A stretch of DNA of 64,000 bases. Source: Psychrobacter sp. Cmf 22.2 (GTDB lineage Bacteria > Pseudomonadota > Gammaproteobacteria > Pseudomonadales > Moraxellaceae). Under the pieces are notes generated by a model that did no database searches, was not told the origin of the DNA, and was given only the letters and a program-made list of their open reading frames with translations. Below are positions 35,457-43,787 of this stretch, piece by piece (the first letter of the stretch is position 1; each line of letters begins with the position of its first letter). The stretch is from NCBI RefSeq assembly GCF_001921745.1, contig NZ_MRYA01000006.1:62001-126000 (forward strand). Reading direction: 5' to 3'. Made by a program: the position numbers and the translations under genes.

Positions 35457-36587
35457 ATGCCTAAGAAAATAGTACACGTTATTATTGGATTGAATGTAGG
35501 AGGTGCTGAGCTGATGCTTAAGCGTCTGGTACTTCACAGCCAAAAAACGGGAAAATTTCAACATGTTGTTATTTCTTTAACGGATAGCGGTGTTATTGGT
35601 CCAGATTTAGAAAATCAGGGGATAAAGGTATATAGTTTGGGTATGACGTCTACTCCTTCAGTACCCAAAACCTTTTTTAAATTGAAGAAGTTACTTAAAG
35701 AACTCAAACCTGATGTCGTACAAACTTGGATGTACCATGCTGATTTTTTAGGTGGTCTAGCTGCAAAAAGTGTAGGTATTGATAATATTATTTGGGGTAT
35801 CCGTACTACAGATGTATCTCAAGGTGCTTCAAAGCAAACGGTCTATCTTAGTAAAGTATGCGCCAAGCTATCTTATTACGTTCCTAATTCCATAGTTTGC
35901 GCAGCACATGTATCAAAAAATTACCATATCGGTATTGGTTATGACAAATCTAAGATGATGGTTATTCCTAATGGTTTCGATATAGAAGCCCTCTCTTCTA
36001 CAAAGGAAGATGGACTCAATATTCGTAAAGAGATTGGTTTATCCGCGGATGACACTGTTATTGGATCGGTAGGAAGGTTTAATCTAGTTAAAAACCAAAA
36101 ATTATTTATAGACGTTGCTGCTAATTTGGTAAAAGATTTTCCAGATTTAAAATTTATGTTAGTAGGAAGGGACAACAACGCAGAAAATACAGAGTTGATG
36201 TCTTGGATAACACAACATGATTTAGCAGATAATTTTAAACTATTAGGACAAAGAGACGATGTGCCTAAGTGTCTAAAAGCGATGGATATCTTTTGCTTGC
36301 ATTCAAAAACTGAAGGGTTTCCAAATGTAGTGGGCGAAGCGATATTAGCAGATACGACATGTGTAGCAGCTGATGTTGGTGACGTAGGTGTTTTATTGGA
36401 CAAAGAATCTATCGCACTGAGTAACAATGTAGTTGGCATTAGTCATGCTATAAAGAATTACCTTAGTTATTCAAAAAGTGCCTTGATAGAAAAAGCAGAT
36501 AAAAATAAAAGAAATGTTATAGATAAATACTCTATAAAGAATGTTGTAAATAATTTTCATGAGTTATATTCAAAAGACAAAAACTAA
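35457..36587 (+). CDS. Glycosyltransferase family 4
   Basis: Product about 376 aa from the ATG at 35457 (GGA eight bases upstream); the ATG at 35442 has no RBS. GT-B fold: N-terminal HVIIGLNVGGAELMLKRLVL (about 6-25), VIPNGFDIE, GSVGRFNLVKNQKLFIDVAA, and the donor-binding FCLHSKTEGFPNVVGEAILA (about 285-304). Adds one sugar of the repeat unit in the cytoplasm. Linkage and donor unknown. Confidence 0.9.
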   Translation: MPKKIVHVIIGLNVGGAELMLKRLVLHSQKTGKFQHVVISLTDSGVIGPDLENQGIKVYSLGMTSTPSVPKTFFKLKKLLKELKPDVVQTWMYHADFLGGLAAKSVGIDNIIWGIRTTDVSQGASKQTVYLSKVCAKLSYYVPNSIVCAAHVSKNYHIGIGYDKSKMMVIPNGFDIEALSSTKEDGLNIRKEIGLSADDTVIGSVGRFNLVKNQKLFIDVAANLVKDFPDLKFMLVGRDNNAENTELMSWITQHDLADNFKLLGQRDDVPKCLKAMDIFCLHSKTEGFPNVVGEAILADTTCVAADVGDVGVLLDKESIALSNNVVGISHAIKNYLSYSKSALIEKADKNKRNVIDKYSIKNVVNNFHELYSKDKN

Positions 36588-36610
36588 TTGACTTTATTGT
36601 AGTAAATTAT

Positions 36611-37771
36611 ATGAATATAAAAGCCCCTAAGTTCATTAGTGTAAACTCGTTTGTATTGAGTTCAATACTTGTGATATTTATTGTAAGTTTTTCAAGTTTG
36701 GCACCTTTACGAGCGCCACTGGTGGTTTTGCAGTTTTGTCTTTTTTATTTTTTTATAATATATAAACATAAGAAGATAGTAGCAAATAAAAGTTTAATTG
36801 CTATTTTCTTTCTTGTGCTATTTATTGTAATACAGAGCATTATTTTCCAAGGTAGTGTGTTGATTATTTTTCAATCTATAGCTATGGTTTTATTTTTATT
36901 CTTTGCATCTCAAATAGCGTTGACTGAAGGGACGAATTTTTATAATAAAGAGCAGTATAAAAAGTTGTCTAAGACGCTACTTATTTTACTACCGCTTTTT
37001 CTTATAAGTTTTACAAATTGGTCTGATTTCCGAAAGCCGGGTTTGTTCATGAATCCAAATATTACCAGTCACTTATCTGTAATGTTACTACCCTTTGTAC
37101 TTCTGGGTTTAGATAAAAAAAGATATAAGTTTCTAGGTATCGGGACAGTCTTATTGATCCTAGGTGTTACCGCTTCTAGAAGTGCAACTTTGGCATTTGT
37201 ATTAAGCTTGTTATCTTATGCTTTTGTTACAAAATTTCCTAGAAGTAATTTTTTCTCCTTATTTGTAGTAATAGCAACTGCACTGGGTTTATCTATTTAT
37301 TCTGTTGAGATCGCAGATTGGGTATCTGGTAACTTTTCTAATGTAGCGAGTTCATCTGATTCAAGGTTATTAGATACAGGTTACAATGGGCGTGATGTAC
37401 TCATGCAGCTAGCACTGGAAAGATTTAAGAGTCAACCTATTATAGGTTTAGGCTTTGATGGTGTTAAATTTGAAATTGATGGACATGAACTTGGGACACA
37501 TAATGGTTTAGTAGAGACGCTAATAAAGTTTGGGATTATCGGTACTTCTATTTTTACAGCATTTTGTTTATCTCTAATCTGGATGACTTCTAAGCATACG
37601 GCTCGATTTAAGGCCGCTACAACAATGTCACTTGTAGCGATATTTTCTTTATCTACTAATAGTTCAACCTTTCTTTTACTCAATTATTTGTTCATTTATA
37701 CCGTTCTCTTAGTTTATCTTGGTTATAGAGTAAGGAATGCAAACGTTCAAAAACTTTCTGTCGAACATTAA
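36611..37771 (+). CDS. wzy: Wzy-type O-antigen/capsule polymerase
   Basis: Product 386 aa, highly hydrophobic, with about ten membrane helices. Two typical periplasmic features are seen: the FRKPGLFMNPNITSHLSVML segment (about 138-157) and the large loop YNGRDVLMQLALERFKSQPI followed by IGLGFDGVKFE, as in the O-antigen ligase/polymerase superfamily (G-R-x-x-x-W/L motif). Polymerises repeat units in the periplasm. Sequence-poor family, so identification rests on topology, this loop and position beside wzx and glycosyltransferases. AT-rich. Confidence 0.85.
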   Translation: MNIKAPKFISVNSFVLSSILVIFIVSFSSLAPLRAPLVVLQFCLFYFFIIYKHKKIVANKSLIAIFFLVLFIVIQSIIFQGSVLIIFQSIAMVLFLFFASQIALTEGTNFYNKEQYKKLSKTLLILLPLFLISFTNWSDFRKPGLFMNPNITSHLSVMLLPFVLLGLDKKRYKFLGIGTVLLILGVTASRSATLAFVLSLLSYAFVTKFPRSNFFSLFVVIATALGLSIYSVEIADWVSGNFSNVASSSDSRLLDTGYNGRDVLMQLALERFKSQPIIGLGFDGVKFEIDGHELGTHNGLVETLIKFGIIGTSIFTAFCLSLIWMTSKHTARFKAATTMSLVAIFSLSTNSSTFLLLNYLFIYTVLLVYLGYRVRNANVQKLSVEH

Positions 37772-37792
37772 TTCATTTTATTAGAGTAATTT

Positions 37793-38920
37793 ATGAAATT
37801 TTTAATTATAGCAAGCTATGCACCTTCCTTACTTAATTTTCGCGGTGCTCTATTGGCTGCTTTACAAGATGCAGGATTTGAAGTCCATGTTGCTGCTCCA
37901 GGACTTCAGGATCATATGAAGGTTGTTGAGCGTCTTGAGGCCCTTGATTACGTGGTTCATGATGTTCCTATGCAACGTACAGGTACTGACCCTATCAATG
38001 ATGCTAAAACTCTGGGCACTTTATATCGTTTAATGCAAGAGATTAAGCCTGATTATGTGCTCAGTTATACCATCAAACCAGTCATTTACGGCATGTTAGC
38101 TGCTTGGCTTGCTAAAGTACCTCACCGTTTTGCCCTGATTACGGGGTTAGGCTACGCTTTTCAGCAAGTTGAGGTAGCAAAAAAACGCACCAAACTACAA
38201 AAATTAATTCATGAACTATATCGTCGTGCTTTATCTAAAGCCGACAAAGTGTTCTTTCAAAACCCAGATGATGAAATGTTGTTCCGTGAGTTAAAGATCG
38301 TATCTAAGAACGCTGATACTTGTATCGTAAACGGTTCAGGTGTAGATGTGTCGCAGTTTAACGTTGTGCCTTTAACTGAACAATCTGCGCCAAGGTTTTT
38401 GATGATTGCTCGATTATTATGGGATAAAGGGGTCCGTGAATATGCACAGGCAGCCCAACAAGTTAGAAAGACTCATCCTGAGATAAACTTTGATTTGGTA
38501 GGTTGGCTTGATACCAATCCCCACGCTATTAAACAAACTGAGCTGGACGAATGGATTGCAGAAGGAACGATTAACTTCTTAGGTAAGCTGGACGATGTAC
38601 GACCAGCTATTGAAGCAAGTTCTGTTTATGTATTACCGTCTTATCGTGAAGGCACTCCTCGCACAGTATTAGAAGCAATGTCTATGGGCCGAGCAGTGAT
38701 TACTACAGATGCGCCAGGCTGCCGTGAAACTGTTGTAGATGGTGATAATGGTTTTTTAGTACCGGTAAAAGATGTTGATGCTTTAGCTCAAGCGATGCTT
38801 CGTTTTATTGAAGAGCCTGAATTAGCTGTAGAGATGGGGGAGCGCTCACGGACTATAGCTGAAGAAAAATATGATGTGCACAAGGTTAATGCCAAAATGT
38901 TGGAAGAGATGGGTCTATAG
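37793..38920 (+). CDS. Glycosyltransferase family 4 (PglA-like)
   Basis: Product 375 aa. N-terminal FLIIASYAPSLLNFRGALLA (2-21), acceptor region ALITGLGYAFQQVEVAKKR, VNGSGVDVSQFNVVPL, and donor site LPSYREGTPRTVLEAMSMGR (about 282-301). Resembles PglA and Acinetobacter/Pseudomonas enzymes that add HexNAc to undecaprenyl-PP-bacillosamine; with PglC two genes away it likely adds the second sugar. Its base composition is closer to the housekeeping genes than the preceding five genes. Confidence 0.88.
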   Translation: MKFLIIASYAPSLLNFRGALLAALQDAGFEVHVAAPGLQDHMKVVERLEALDYVVHDVPMQRTGTDPINDAKTLGTLYRLMQEIKPDYVLSYTIKPVIYGMLAAWLAKVPHRFALITGLGYAFQQVEVAKKRTKLQKLIHELYRRALSKADKVFFQNPDDEMLFRELKIVSKNADTCIVNGSGVDVSQFNVVPLTEQSAPRFLMIARLLWDKGVREYAQAAQQVRKTHPEINFDLVGWLDTNPHAIKQTELDEWIAEGTINFLGKLDDVRPAIEASSVYVLPSYREGTPRTVLEAMSMGRAVITTDAPGCRETVVDGDNGFLVPVKDVDALAQAMLRFIEEPELAVEMGERSRTIAEEKYDVHKVNAKMLEEMGL

Positions 38921-39054
38921 TCACTCCTCTCATAAGTTTATTGTCGCACGTAGAAATGTCATGAAACTGATTATATTGTTGCGAGACGAAGATTAAAAAA
39001 TATAGTAATTTTTATAACACACTATAAACGCATATTTAAGCTATAAGGTTTTCT

Positions 39055-39609
39055 ATGAAACGCTGTTTTGACTTTCTTATAAGTATTTTTATATTGGTTA
39101 TATTATCTCCGCTGCTCATCGTAACTGCGGTATTAATAAAATTAACCAGTAAAGGCCCACTGTTTTTTAAACAGCAACGAGTGGGTAAAAAAGGTAGAGT
39201 ATTTTCAGTCTATAAGTTTAGAACCATGACGGACAAAGTGAGAGAGATTAAACAGACTTTCAACGATGATCCCGAGGTTACTAAAGTTGGTAAGGTAATA
39301 CGTAGACTAAAGATTGATGAATTGCCACAGCTTTTTAATGTAGTTAAAGGCGATATGTCTTTGGTTGGGCCAAGACCTTGCTTGCCAAATCTAGTGAAAG
39401 AGTTTAATGAAAGTGCAAAGAAACGTTTATTGGTTCGTCCGGGTCTAACGGGATTGGCACAAGTAAATGGGAACATTCATTTAACTTGGGAAGAGCGCTG
39501 GGAGTTTGATAAAGAGTATGTCGAAGGACAATCACTTCTATTGGACTTAAAAATTCTTTCTAAAACAGCATTGATAGTTTTGCTTGGTGAGAAATGGGGT
39601 AAAAAATAA
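39055..39609 (+). CDS. pglC: Initiating sugar-phosphate transferase (PglC type)
   Basis: Product 184 aa, the small monotopic phosphoglycosyl transferase size. A re-entrant N-terminal helix (DFLISIFILVILSPLLIVTA, about 5-24), then PLFFKQQRVGKKGRVFSVYK, catalytic RRLKIDELPQLFNVVKGDMS (Asp-Glu pair), VGPRP and the RPGLTGLAQVNG motif. Transfers the phosphosugar, here probably UDP-bacillosamine, to undecaprenyl phosphate. Its TAA overlaps the next ATG (TAATG), so the two are translationally coupled. Confidence 0.92.
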   Translation: MKRCFDFLISIFILVILSPLLIVTAVLIKLTSKGPLFFKQQRVGKKGRVFSVYKFRTMTDKVREIKQTFNDDPEVTKVGKVIRRLKIDELPQLFNVVKGDMSLVGPRPCLPNLVKEFNESAKKRLLVRPGLTGLAQVNGNIHLTWEERWEFDKEYVEGQSLLLDLKILSKTALIVLLGEKWGKK

Positions 39610-40568
39610 TGAGAGTTGGACTGATTGGTGGCGTGGAGTCAAGCGCTCTTACCCTACAGAAACTACATGAGCATGGATTAGACGTAGTCGGAGTATTTGG
39701 TTATAAACCGAATATAACCAAATTCGTCAGTGGGCACTGTGATTTGGAACCATTTTGCTTAGAAAATTCAATCAGTTTTACGCCATTTACGAAAATTAAT
39801 GACCATATTGAAGAGATACAGTCTTTAGAACTTGACTACTTGTTTGTCGTTGGTATTTCTCAATTGGTGTCTAAAGATATCATTCAGGCTCCTAAATTAG
39901 GCGCTATAGGTTTTCATCCGACTAAATTACCTGAAGGAAGAGGTCGGGCGCCTTTGGCTTGGCTTGTCCATGAAGCGCAAGAAGGAGCAGCTACCTTTTT
40001 TATGCTTGAAGAAGCTGCCGATGCTGGCGCTATTGTAGCGCAAGAAGGATTTGACGTTTCTGGTGAAGATACGGCCAAGAGTGTAAAAGAAAAAATCCAT
40101 CAAGCCATGAGTCTAGCGTTAGATTCTTTATTACCTCAGTTAGCTAATGGTGAATTAATAGCTATTGAACAAGACGATTCATTAGCGACAGAATTTGGTA
40201 TTAGAAAGCCTGAAGATGGATTAATTGATTGGTCCTGCTCAGCATACGATATAGACCGTCTTATCAAAGCTGCCTCTGAGCCACATCCTGGTGCTTTTAC
40301 TTTTTCAGGTAATAATAAACTAGAAGTAACATCTAGTAGAGTGGAACAAAATCTAAAAATAAAAGGTGTTCAAGGTCGTATCTTGAAGAGTCAAAAAGAT
40401 GAGTTCTTGGTTCAGACGGGTAAAGGGCTTATTTGGATTACAATTGCTTTTGATGATTCAAGCAGACTGAGAGTAGGAAGCTTGTTGGGCTACAAAGTTG
40501 AGCTTGAGATATACGAGCTTAAAAAACAAATTGCAGAGTTAAAAGAGATTATTGGGAAAATGTCATGA
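39609..40568 (+). CDS. Formyltransferase-fold enzyme (sugar N-formyltransferase candidate)
   Basis: Product 319 aa with the methionyl-tRNA formyltransferase fold. The key segment is IGFHPTKLPEGRGRAPLAWL (about 97-116). It keeps the catalytic His and the P-E-G-R-G loop but has Gly-Phe-His where most members have Asn-x-His, so the canonical Asn is absent. A catalytic Asp candidate lies in EEAADAGAIVAQEGFDV. A C-terminal FMT-like domain (about 195-295) ends in a short coiled coil (YELKKQIAELKEIIGKM). Overlaps pglC upstream and the deacetylase downstream. Could formylate the 4-amino of a bacillosamine precursor or use another acyl donor. Function is inference. Confidence 0.78.
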   Translation: MRVGLIGGVESSALTLQKLHEHGLDVVGVFGYKPNITKFVSGHCDLEPFCLENSISFTPFTKINDHIEEIQSLELDYLFVVGISQLVSKDIIQAPKLGAIGFHPTKLPEGRGRAPLAWLVHEAQEGAATFFMLEEAADAGAIVAQEGFDVSGEDTAKSVKEKIHQAMSLALDSLLPQLANGELIAIEQDDSLATEFGIRKPEDGLIDWSCSAYDIDRLIKAASEPHPGAFTFSGNNKLEVTSSRVEQNLKIKGVQGRILKSQKDEFLVQTGKGLIWITIAFDDSSRLRVGSLLGYKVELEIYELKKQIAELKEIIGKMS

Positions 40569-41245
40569 AAAATGTTTTAGTAGTAGCGCCTCACGCTGAT
40601 GACGAGGTTTTAGGGTGCGGTGGCACAATAGCGAAACATGTACGCCATGGAGATAATGTATACGTCGCGATCATGACAAATGCAGCAGTTGGTGCGCCAG
40701 AGCTTTTTAACTCTGAAAGAATGGAGTTTGTGCGATCCGAAGCGTTGAAATCTCATGAGGTATTGGGAATAAAAGAAACTGTATTTTATGACTTTCCTGC
40801 GCCGCAATTGGAGCAGTATCCACAATACAAAATCGCTGGTACTTTGAACGCTTTGATAAAAGAAAAGAATATAGACACTCTATATATACCTCATAAAGGT
40901 GATTTACATCTCGATCATGGTGCTATATACAACGCTTGTCTTGTGGCTGCTAGACCATTACCAGGTCAGAGTGTTAGGCACATTTATGCCTACGAGACAC
41001 TATCTGAAACAGAGTGGGGCCACCCAACAGTAGAGGCTGTTTTTATTCCGCGTTACTTTAATGTGTTAAGTGAAAATGATTTTGCCACTAAGATCACTGC
41101 TATGGAATGCTTTTCTAGTCAACTCAAAGCGTTCCCGAATACGCGATCTATTAAAGCAATAGAACATCTAGCCGCTCTTAGAGGCGCTTATGTTGGTGCA
41201 AATACGGCAGAAAGTTTCGACGTTATTAGAAGTATCAACGATTAA
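40565..41245 (+). CDS. PIG-L family deacetylase
   Basis: Product 226 aa. N-terminal zinc motif VVAPHADDEVLGCGGT (about 6-21, H-x-D-D) and second motif HKGDLHLDHGAIYNA (about 113-127, H-x-x-H) are intact. The family removes N-acetyl groups from GlcNAc-type sugars or conjugates. The ATG overlaps the preceding stop (ATGA). Position beside a formyltransferase-like gene suggests removal of one acyl and replacement by another on an amino sugar, either nucleotide- or lipid-linked. Confidence 0.87.
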   Translation: MKNVLVVAPHADDEVLGCGGTIAKHVRHGDNVYVAIMTNAAVGAPELFNSERMEFVRSEALKSHEVLGIKETVFYDFPAPQLEQYPQYKIAGTLNALIKEKNIDTLYIPHKGDLHLDHGAIYNACLVAARPLPGQSVRHIYAYETLSETEWGHPTVEAVFIPRYFNVLSENDFATKITAMECFSSQLKAFPNTRSIKAIEHLAALRGAYVGANTAESFDVIRSIND

Positions 41246-41366
41246 ACCACCAATTTTATCTTCGCGTCTTATATGATCTTTTGATGCTTAGGACAAAGAA
41301 GACATAAATGCAAGTGATAACGTGACAATGAGCAGGTTTACTGATAACTCGCAATAAGGAAAAAAA

Positions 41367-42020
41367 ATGCAGCAGTTAATTGGAATATATGGTGCAAGTG
41401 GTCATGGGAAGCAAGTTGTTTCTTTATTAAAGTTGCAATACCCTTTGCTTGATAAGTCCCGTATCGTATTTATTGATGATTCGGGTAAGCTTGATACGCT
41501 TATGAATCATAAAGTACTAAAATATGATGAATTTTTACGCGATCCCTCTAAGAATAAAGCAGTAACGATCGCCATTGGTGATAGCAGGGTTCGTGAGTTG
41601 CTGGCAGACAAGCTTGAACAAGACAATATACCTGCGCTCTCTGTTCATGCGCCTACTACTATTATCTTAGATCCTGACACAATAGAGATAGGTAAAGGTA
41701 GCATTCTCTCACCCCATGCATGTTTAACCAATACCATGAAGATTGGGAAGTTTTTTCATGCCAATTTGTATTGTCATGTATCTCATGACTCTGTGATTGG
41801 GGATTATGTGACTTTTGCGCCTAGAGTGAGCTGTAGTGGTAATGTGCATGTCCATGATCATGTATACGTTGGTGTTGGGGCGGTTATCAAGCAAGGAACA
41901 GCAGATAAGCCTTTAGTTATTGGTAAAGGCGCAATTATTGGTATGGGTGCTGTGGTTACCAAAGATGTTCCAGCAGGCGCTGTTATGGTTGGGAACCCAG
42001 CCAGAGCCTTGATTAAGTAA
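41367..42020 (+). CDS. pglD: UDP-4-amino-sugar N-acyltransferase (PglD type)
   Basis: Product 217 aa. An N-terminal Rossmann-like subdomain (IGIYGASGHGKQVVSLLKL, 5-23) binds the UDP-sugar, and a left-handed beta-helix of hexapeptide repeats (about 100-200) includes HANLYCHVSHDSVIGDYVTF with the catalytic His. The end VPAGAVMVGNPARALIK is typical. PglD acetylates the 4-amino group of UDP-QuiNAc4N to give UDP-bacillosamine. RBS AAGGA seven bases upstream. Confidence 0.92.
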   Translation: MQQLIGIYGASGHGKQVVSLLKLQYPLLDKSRIVFIDDSGKLDTLMNHKVLKYDEFLRDPSKNKAVTIAIGDSRVRELLADKLEQDNIPALSVHAPTTIILDPDTIEIGKGSILSPHACLTNTMKIGKFFHANLYCHVSHDSVIGDYVTFAPRVSCSGNVHVHDHVYVGVGAVIKQGTADKPLVIGKGAIIGMGAVVTKDVPAGAVMVGNPARALIK

Positions 42021-42067
42021 GTGCTGATATCTGCTTTGCGTGCTAGAGCTAGTAACAGGATATAAAT

Positions 42068-43015
42068 ATGGCCTTTACGTTAGCGCATATGGCTGCAGCA
42101 TTGCCATTTTATCGTAATAAAAAGAAAAACCGTAGCATACGCTGTTTTCATTTTGAAGCATTGCTCATCGGTACTATGATGCCAGATTTCCCTTATTATA
42201 TTGGTGCTAGTAGCGCAACAGGAAACTTATCTCATCAATGGATGGGTGTGTTTACTTACTGTTTACCTTGGGGATTGACAATATTTGCATTGTGGAATTG
42301 GGGTCTAAAACCTGCTGCTTTCGCTCTAGTCCAACCGTTTTTGATAAAACGGGCAGCAAAGTCTTTTAATCTAAAAGATGTAGACAGCAAAAATAGTCGT
42401 AATAAGGTTAAAAGGTATTTTACTGGCTATGCTAATAGATATTGGTCGTTTGCAGGTATCAAAAAACGAGTCCTACATAAGGTAAAGTCTTTTTATCTGC
42501 CAGTAGTACTAAGTTTAGTATTCGGTGCATTTACGCATCTGATATGGGACGGAATTACCCATGCTGATGGCTCTATTGCTCGTCATATTGACTGGTTACA
42601 ATACCCTTTGTACTTTTTCCCATTTAAGGGAACAAGTATCGCTAGGTTGTTACAATATCTAAGTTCAATAGTAGGGTTAGGAGCGTTATTTTGGTTTGCC
42701 TTATTACGGGCAAAGGACTGGCAGATTAACACCAAAGACGTCGCTGAAGAGACAGAAACAGATACTATAGTAACGTTAATGTTTTCCAAAAAGCAGAGTG
42801 TAATAATCATTGTTTCAATGACTACTTTATGTTTGGTATGGGGTATACAGGCAGTCTTAAATTGGTATCCGTCTTTGACTAGCAGTCCATATAGATTTGC
42901 AGCAGGGGTGTCAGTCAGTTTACTAAAAAGAGTTACTTTATTATGTGTTAGCTATACTGCTTTATATCATCTGACATATTTTCTTCAAAATACATATCGA
43001 CAATATAAGAAGTAA
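42068..43015 (+). CDS. DUF4184 family membrane protein
   Basis: Product 315 aa. Begins MAFTLAHMAAALPFYR and has the family motif THLIWDGITHADGSIA at about 160-175, plus MMPDFPYYIG near residue 40; six membrane segments are likely. The conserved His and Asp residues recall phospholipase C/metal-dependent hydrolase-like membrane proteins, but no activity is established. It lies inside the polysaccharide locus between pglD and pglE, which may mean a role in the polymer or simple hitch-hiking. Confidence 0.82.
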   Translation: MAFTLAHMAAALPFYRNKKKNRSIRCFHFEALLIGTMMPDFPYYIGASSATGNLSHQWMGVFTYCLPWGLTIFALWNWGLKPAAFALVQPFLIKRAAKSFNLKDVDSKNSRNKVKRYFTGYANRYWSFAGIKKRVLHKVKSFYLPVVLSLVFGAFTHLIWDGITHADGSIARHIDWLQYPLYFFPFKGTSIARLLQYLSSIVGLGALFWFALLRAKDWQINTKDVAEETETDTIVTLMFSKKQSVIIIVSMTTLCLVWGIQAVLNWYPSLTSSPYRFAAGVSVSLLKRVTLLCVSYTALYHLTYFLQNTYRQYKK

Positions 43016-43325
43016 TAAAGTAGTTCGGTTGCATAATATAGTTATAAAGGTTTTTACTGTATTGAAAATGCATAGGGATTTTCAGACAGAGCTTTGATGT
43101 AATAGCATTGGTTGTTTTTTGTACAGTTAATATAACATGATTTTTAAATTATTTATTTACTTTATAAAACAAAAGTCATTCCCAGAAATCTAATTAAAAA
43201 TGTATACAAAAATATAGCCAATCTATTTAATTTAATTCGTAATATGACTAGGATTTTCTAATATATTCGGATTTAAGAATATATAATTTTACTAGATTAT
43301 TTACATATCAAAACTTGGAAACGTC
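43016..43325. other. AT-rich gap in the polysaccharide locus
   Basis: A 310-bp stretch, very AT-rich, without a terminator. It contains one plausible plus-strand promoter (43108-43136). Nothing else is seen. It may mark an old junction in the locus. Confidence 0.55.
43108..43136 (+). promoter_or_regulatory. Possible internal promoter before the small unknown gene and pglE
   Basis: TTGGTT and TATAAC with a 17-base spacer. In AT-rich DNA such pairs arise by chance, so support is limited. Confidence 0.35.
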
Positions 43326-43661
43326 ATGATTCTTATACACAATGCGCTCATTAACAATATAAAACGCTCTGAGGCGGCTTATAAAGTTTATCAGAAAGGT
43401 TTGACCTATCATCAGGCCTTGCATGTTTTTCATGCCAATAAAAAGATATACGACGAGCTTATACTATTATTAAATAATAATAGTCTAGATACTTCCATGA
43501 GCAAAAAAATCTTTAATTATATTTTTTATCTCGAAGATTGGTTTGTACAATTTTCAAAATTAGAAAAAGAAGTCGATAGTCTTGAAGATTGTTTTTCTTT
43601 TGAGTCGCTCAAGAATAGTATCGCTTATCCAGAAAGTTTTCTTGATGACGTTATAAAGTAA
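43326..43661 (+). CDS. Small uncharacterised protein in the polysaccharide locus
   Basis: Product 111 aa, not recognised. Starts with ATG preceded by GGAAACGTC. Predicted nearly all alpha-helical and soluble, rich in Lys, Glu and aromatic residues (YHQALHVFHANKKIYDELIL; YIFYLEDWFVQFSKLEKEVD). No signal peptide or membrane helix. Sits between DUF4184 and pglE with long untranslated gaps on both sides (310 and 126 bp). A role in sugar synthesis is not implied by anything seen. Could be an unrelated insertion. Confidence 0.6.
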   Translation: MILIHNALINNIKRSEAAYKVYQKGLTYHQALHVFHANKKIYDELILLLNNNSLDTSMSKKIFNYIFYLEDWFVQFSKLEKEVDSLEDCFSFESLKNSIAYPESFLDDVIK

Positions 43662-43787
43662 AACATTGTTTTTATGCTTTATATAAAGCAGCGCATAACG
43701 AAGTAAGAGCATTTGAGAATAGACAGTTAATTTAGAAAAAAATGAAGTATTATTGTTCATCGATCTTATAATAAATAAGGAAGCTAT

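Noticed and set aside
35939..36439. 166-aa minus-strand frame in a glycosyltransferase gene
   Set aside because: Antisense to a well-supported GT4 gene; Ser/Thr-rich shadow composition.
43560..43760. Minus-strand 66-aa frame overlapping the small unknown gene
   Set aside because: No RBS; overlaps most of the better plus-strand gene and is mostly translated AT-rich DNA.
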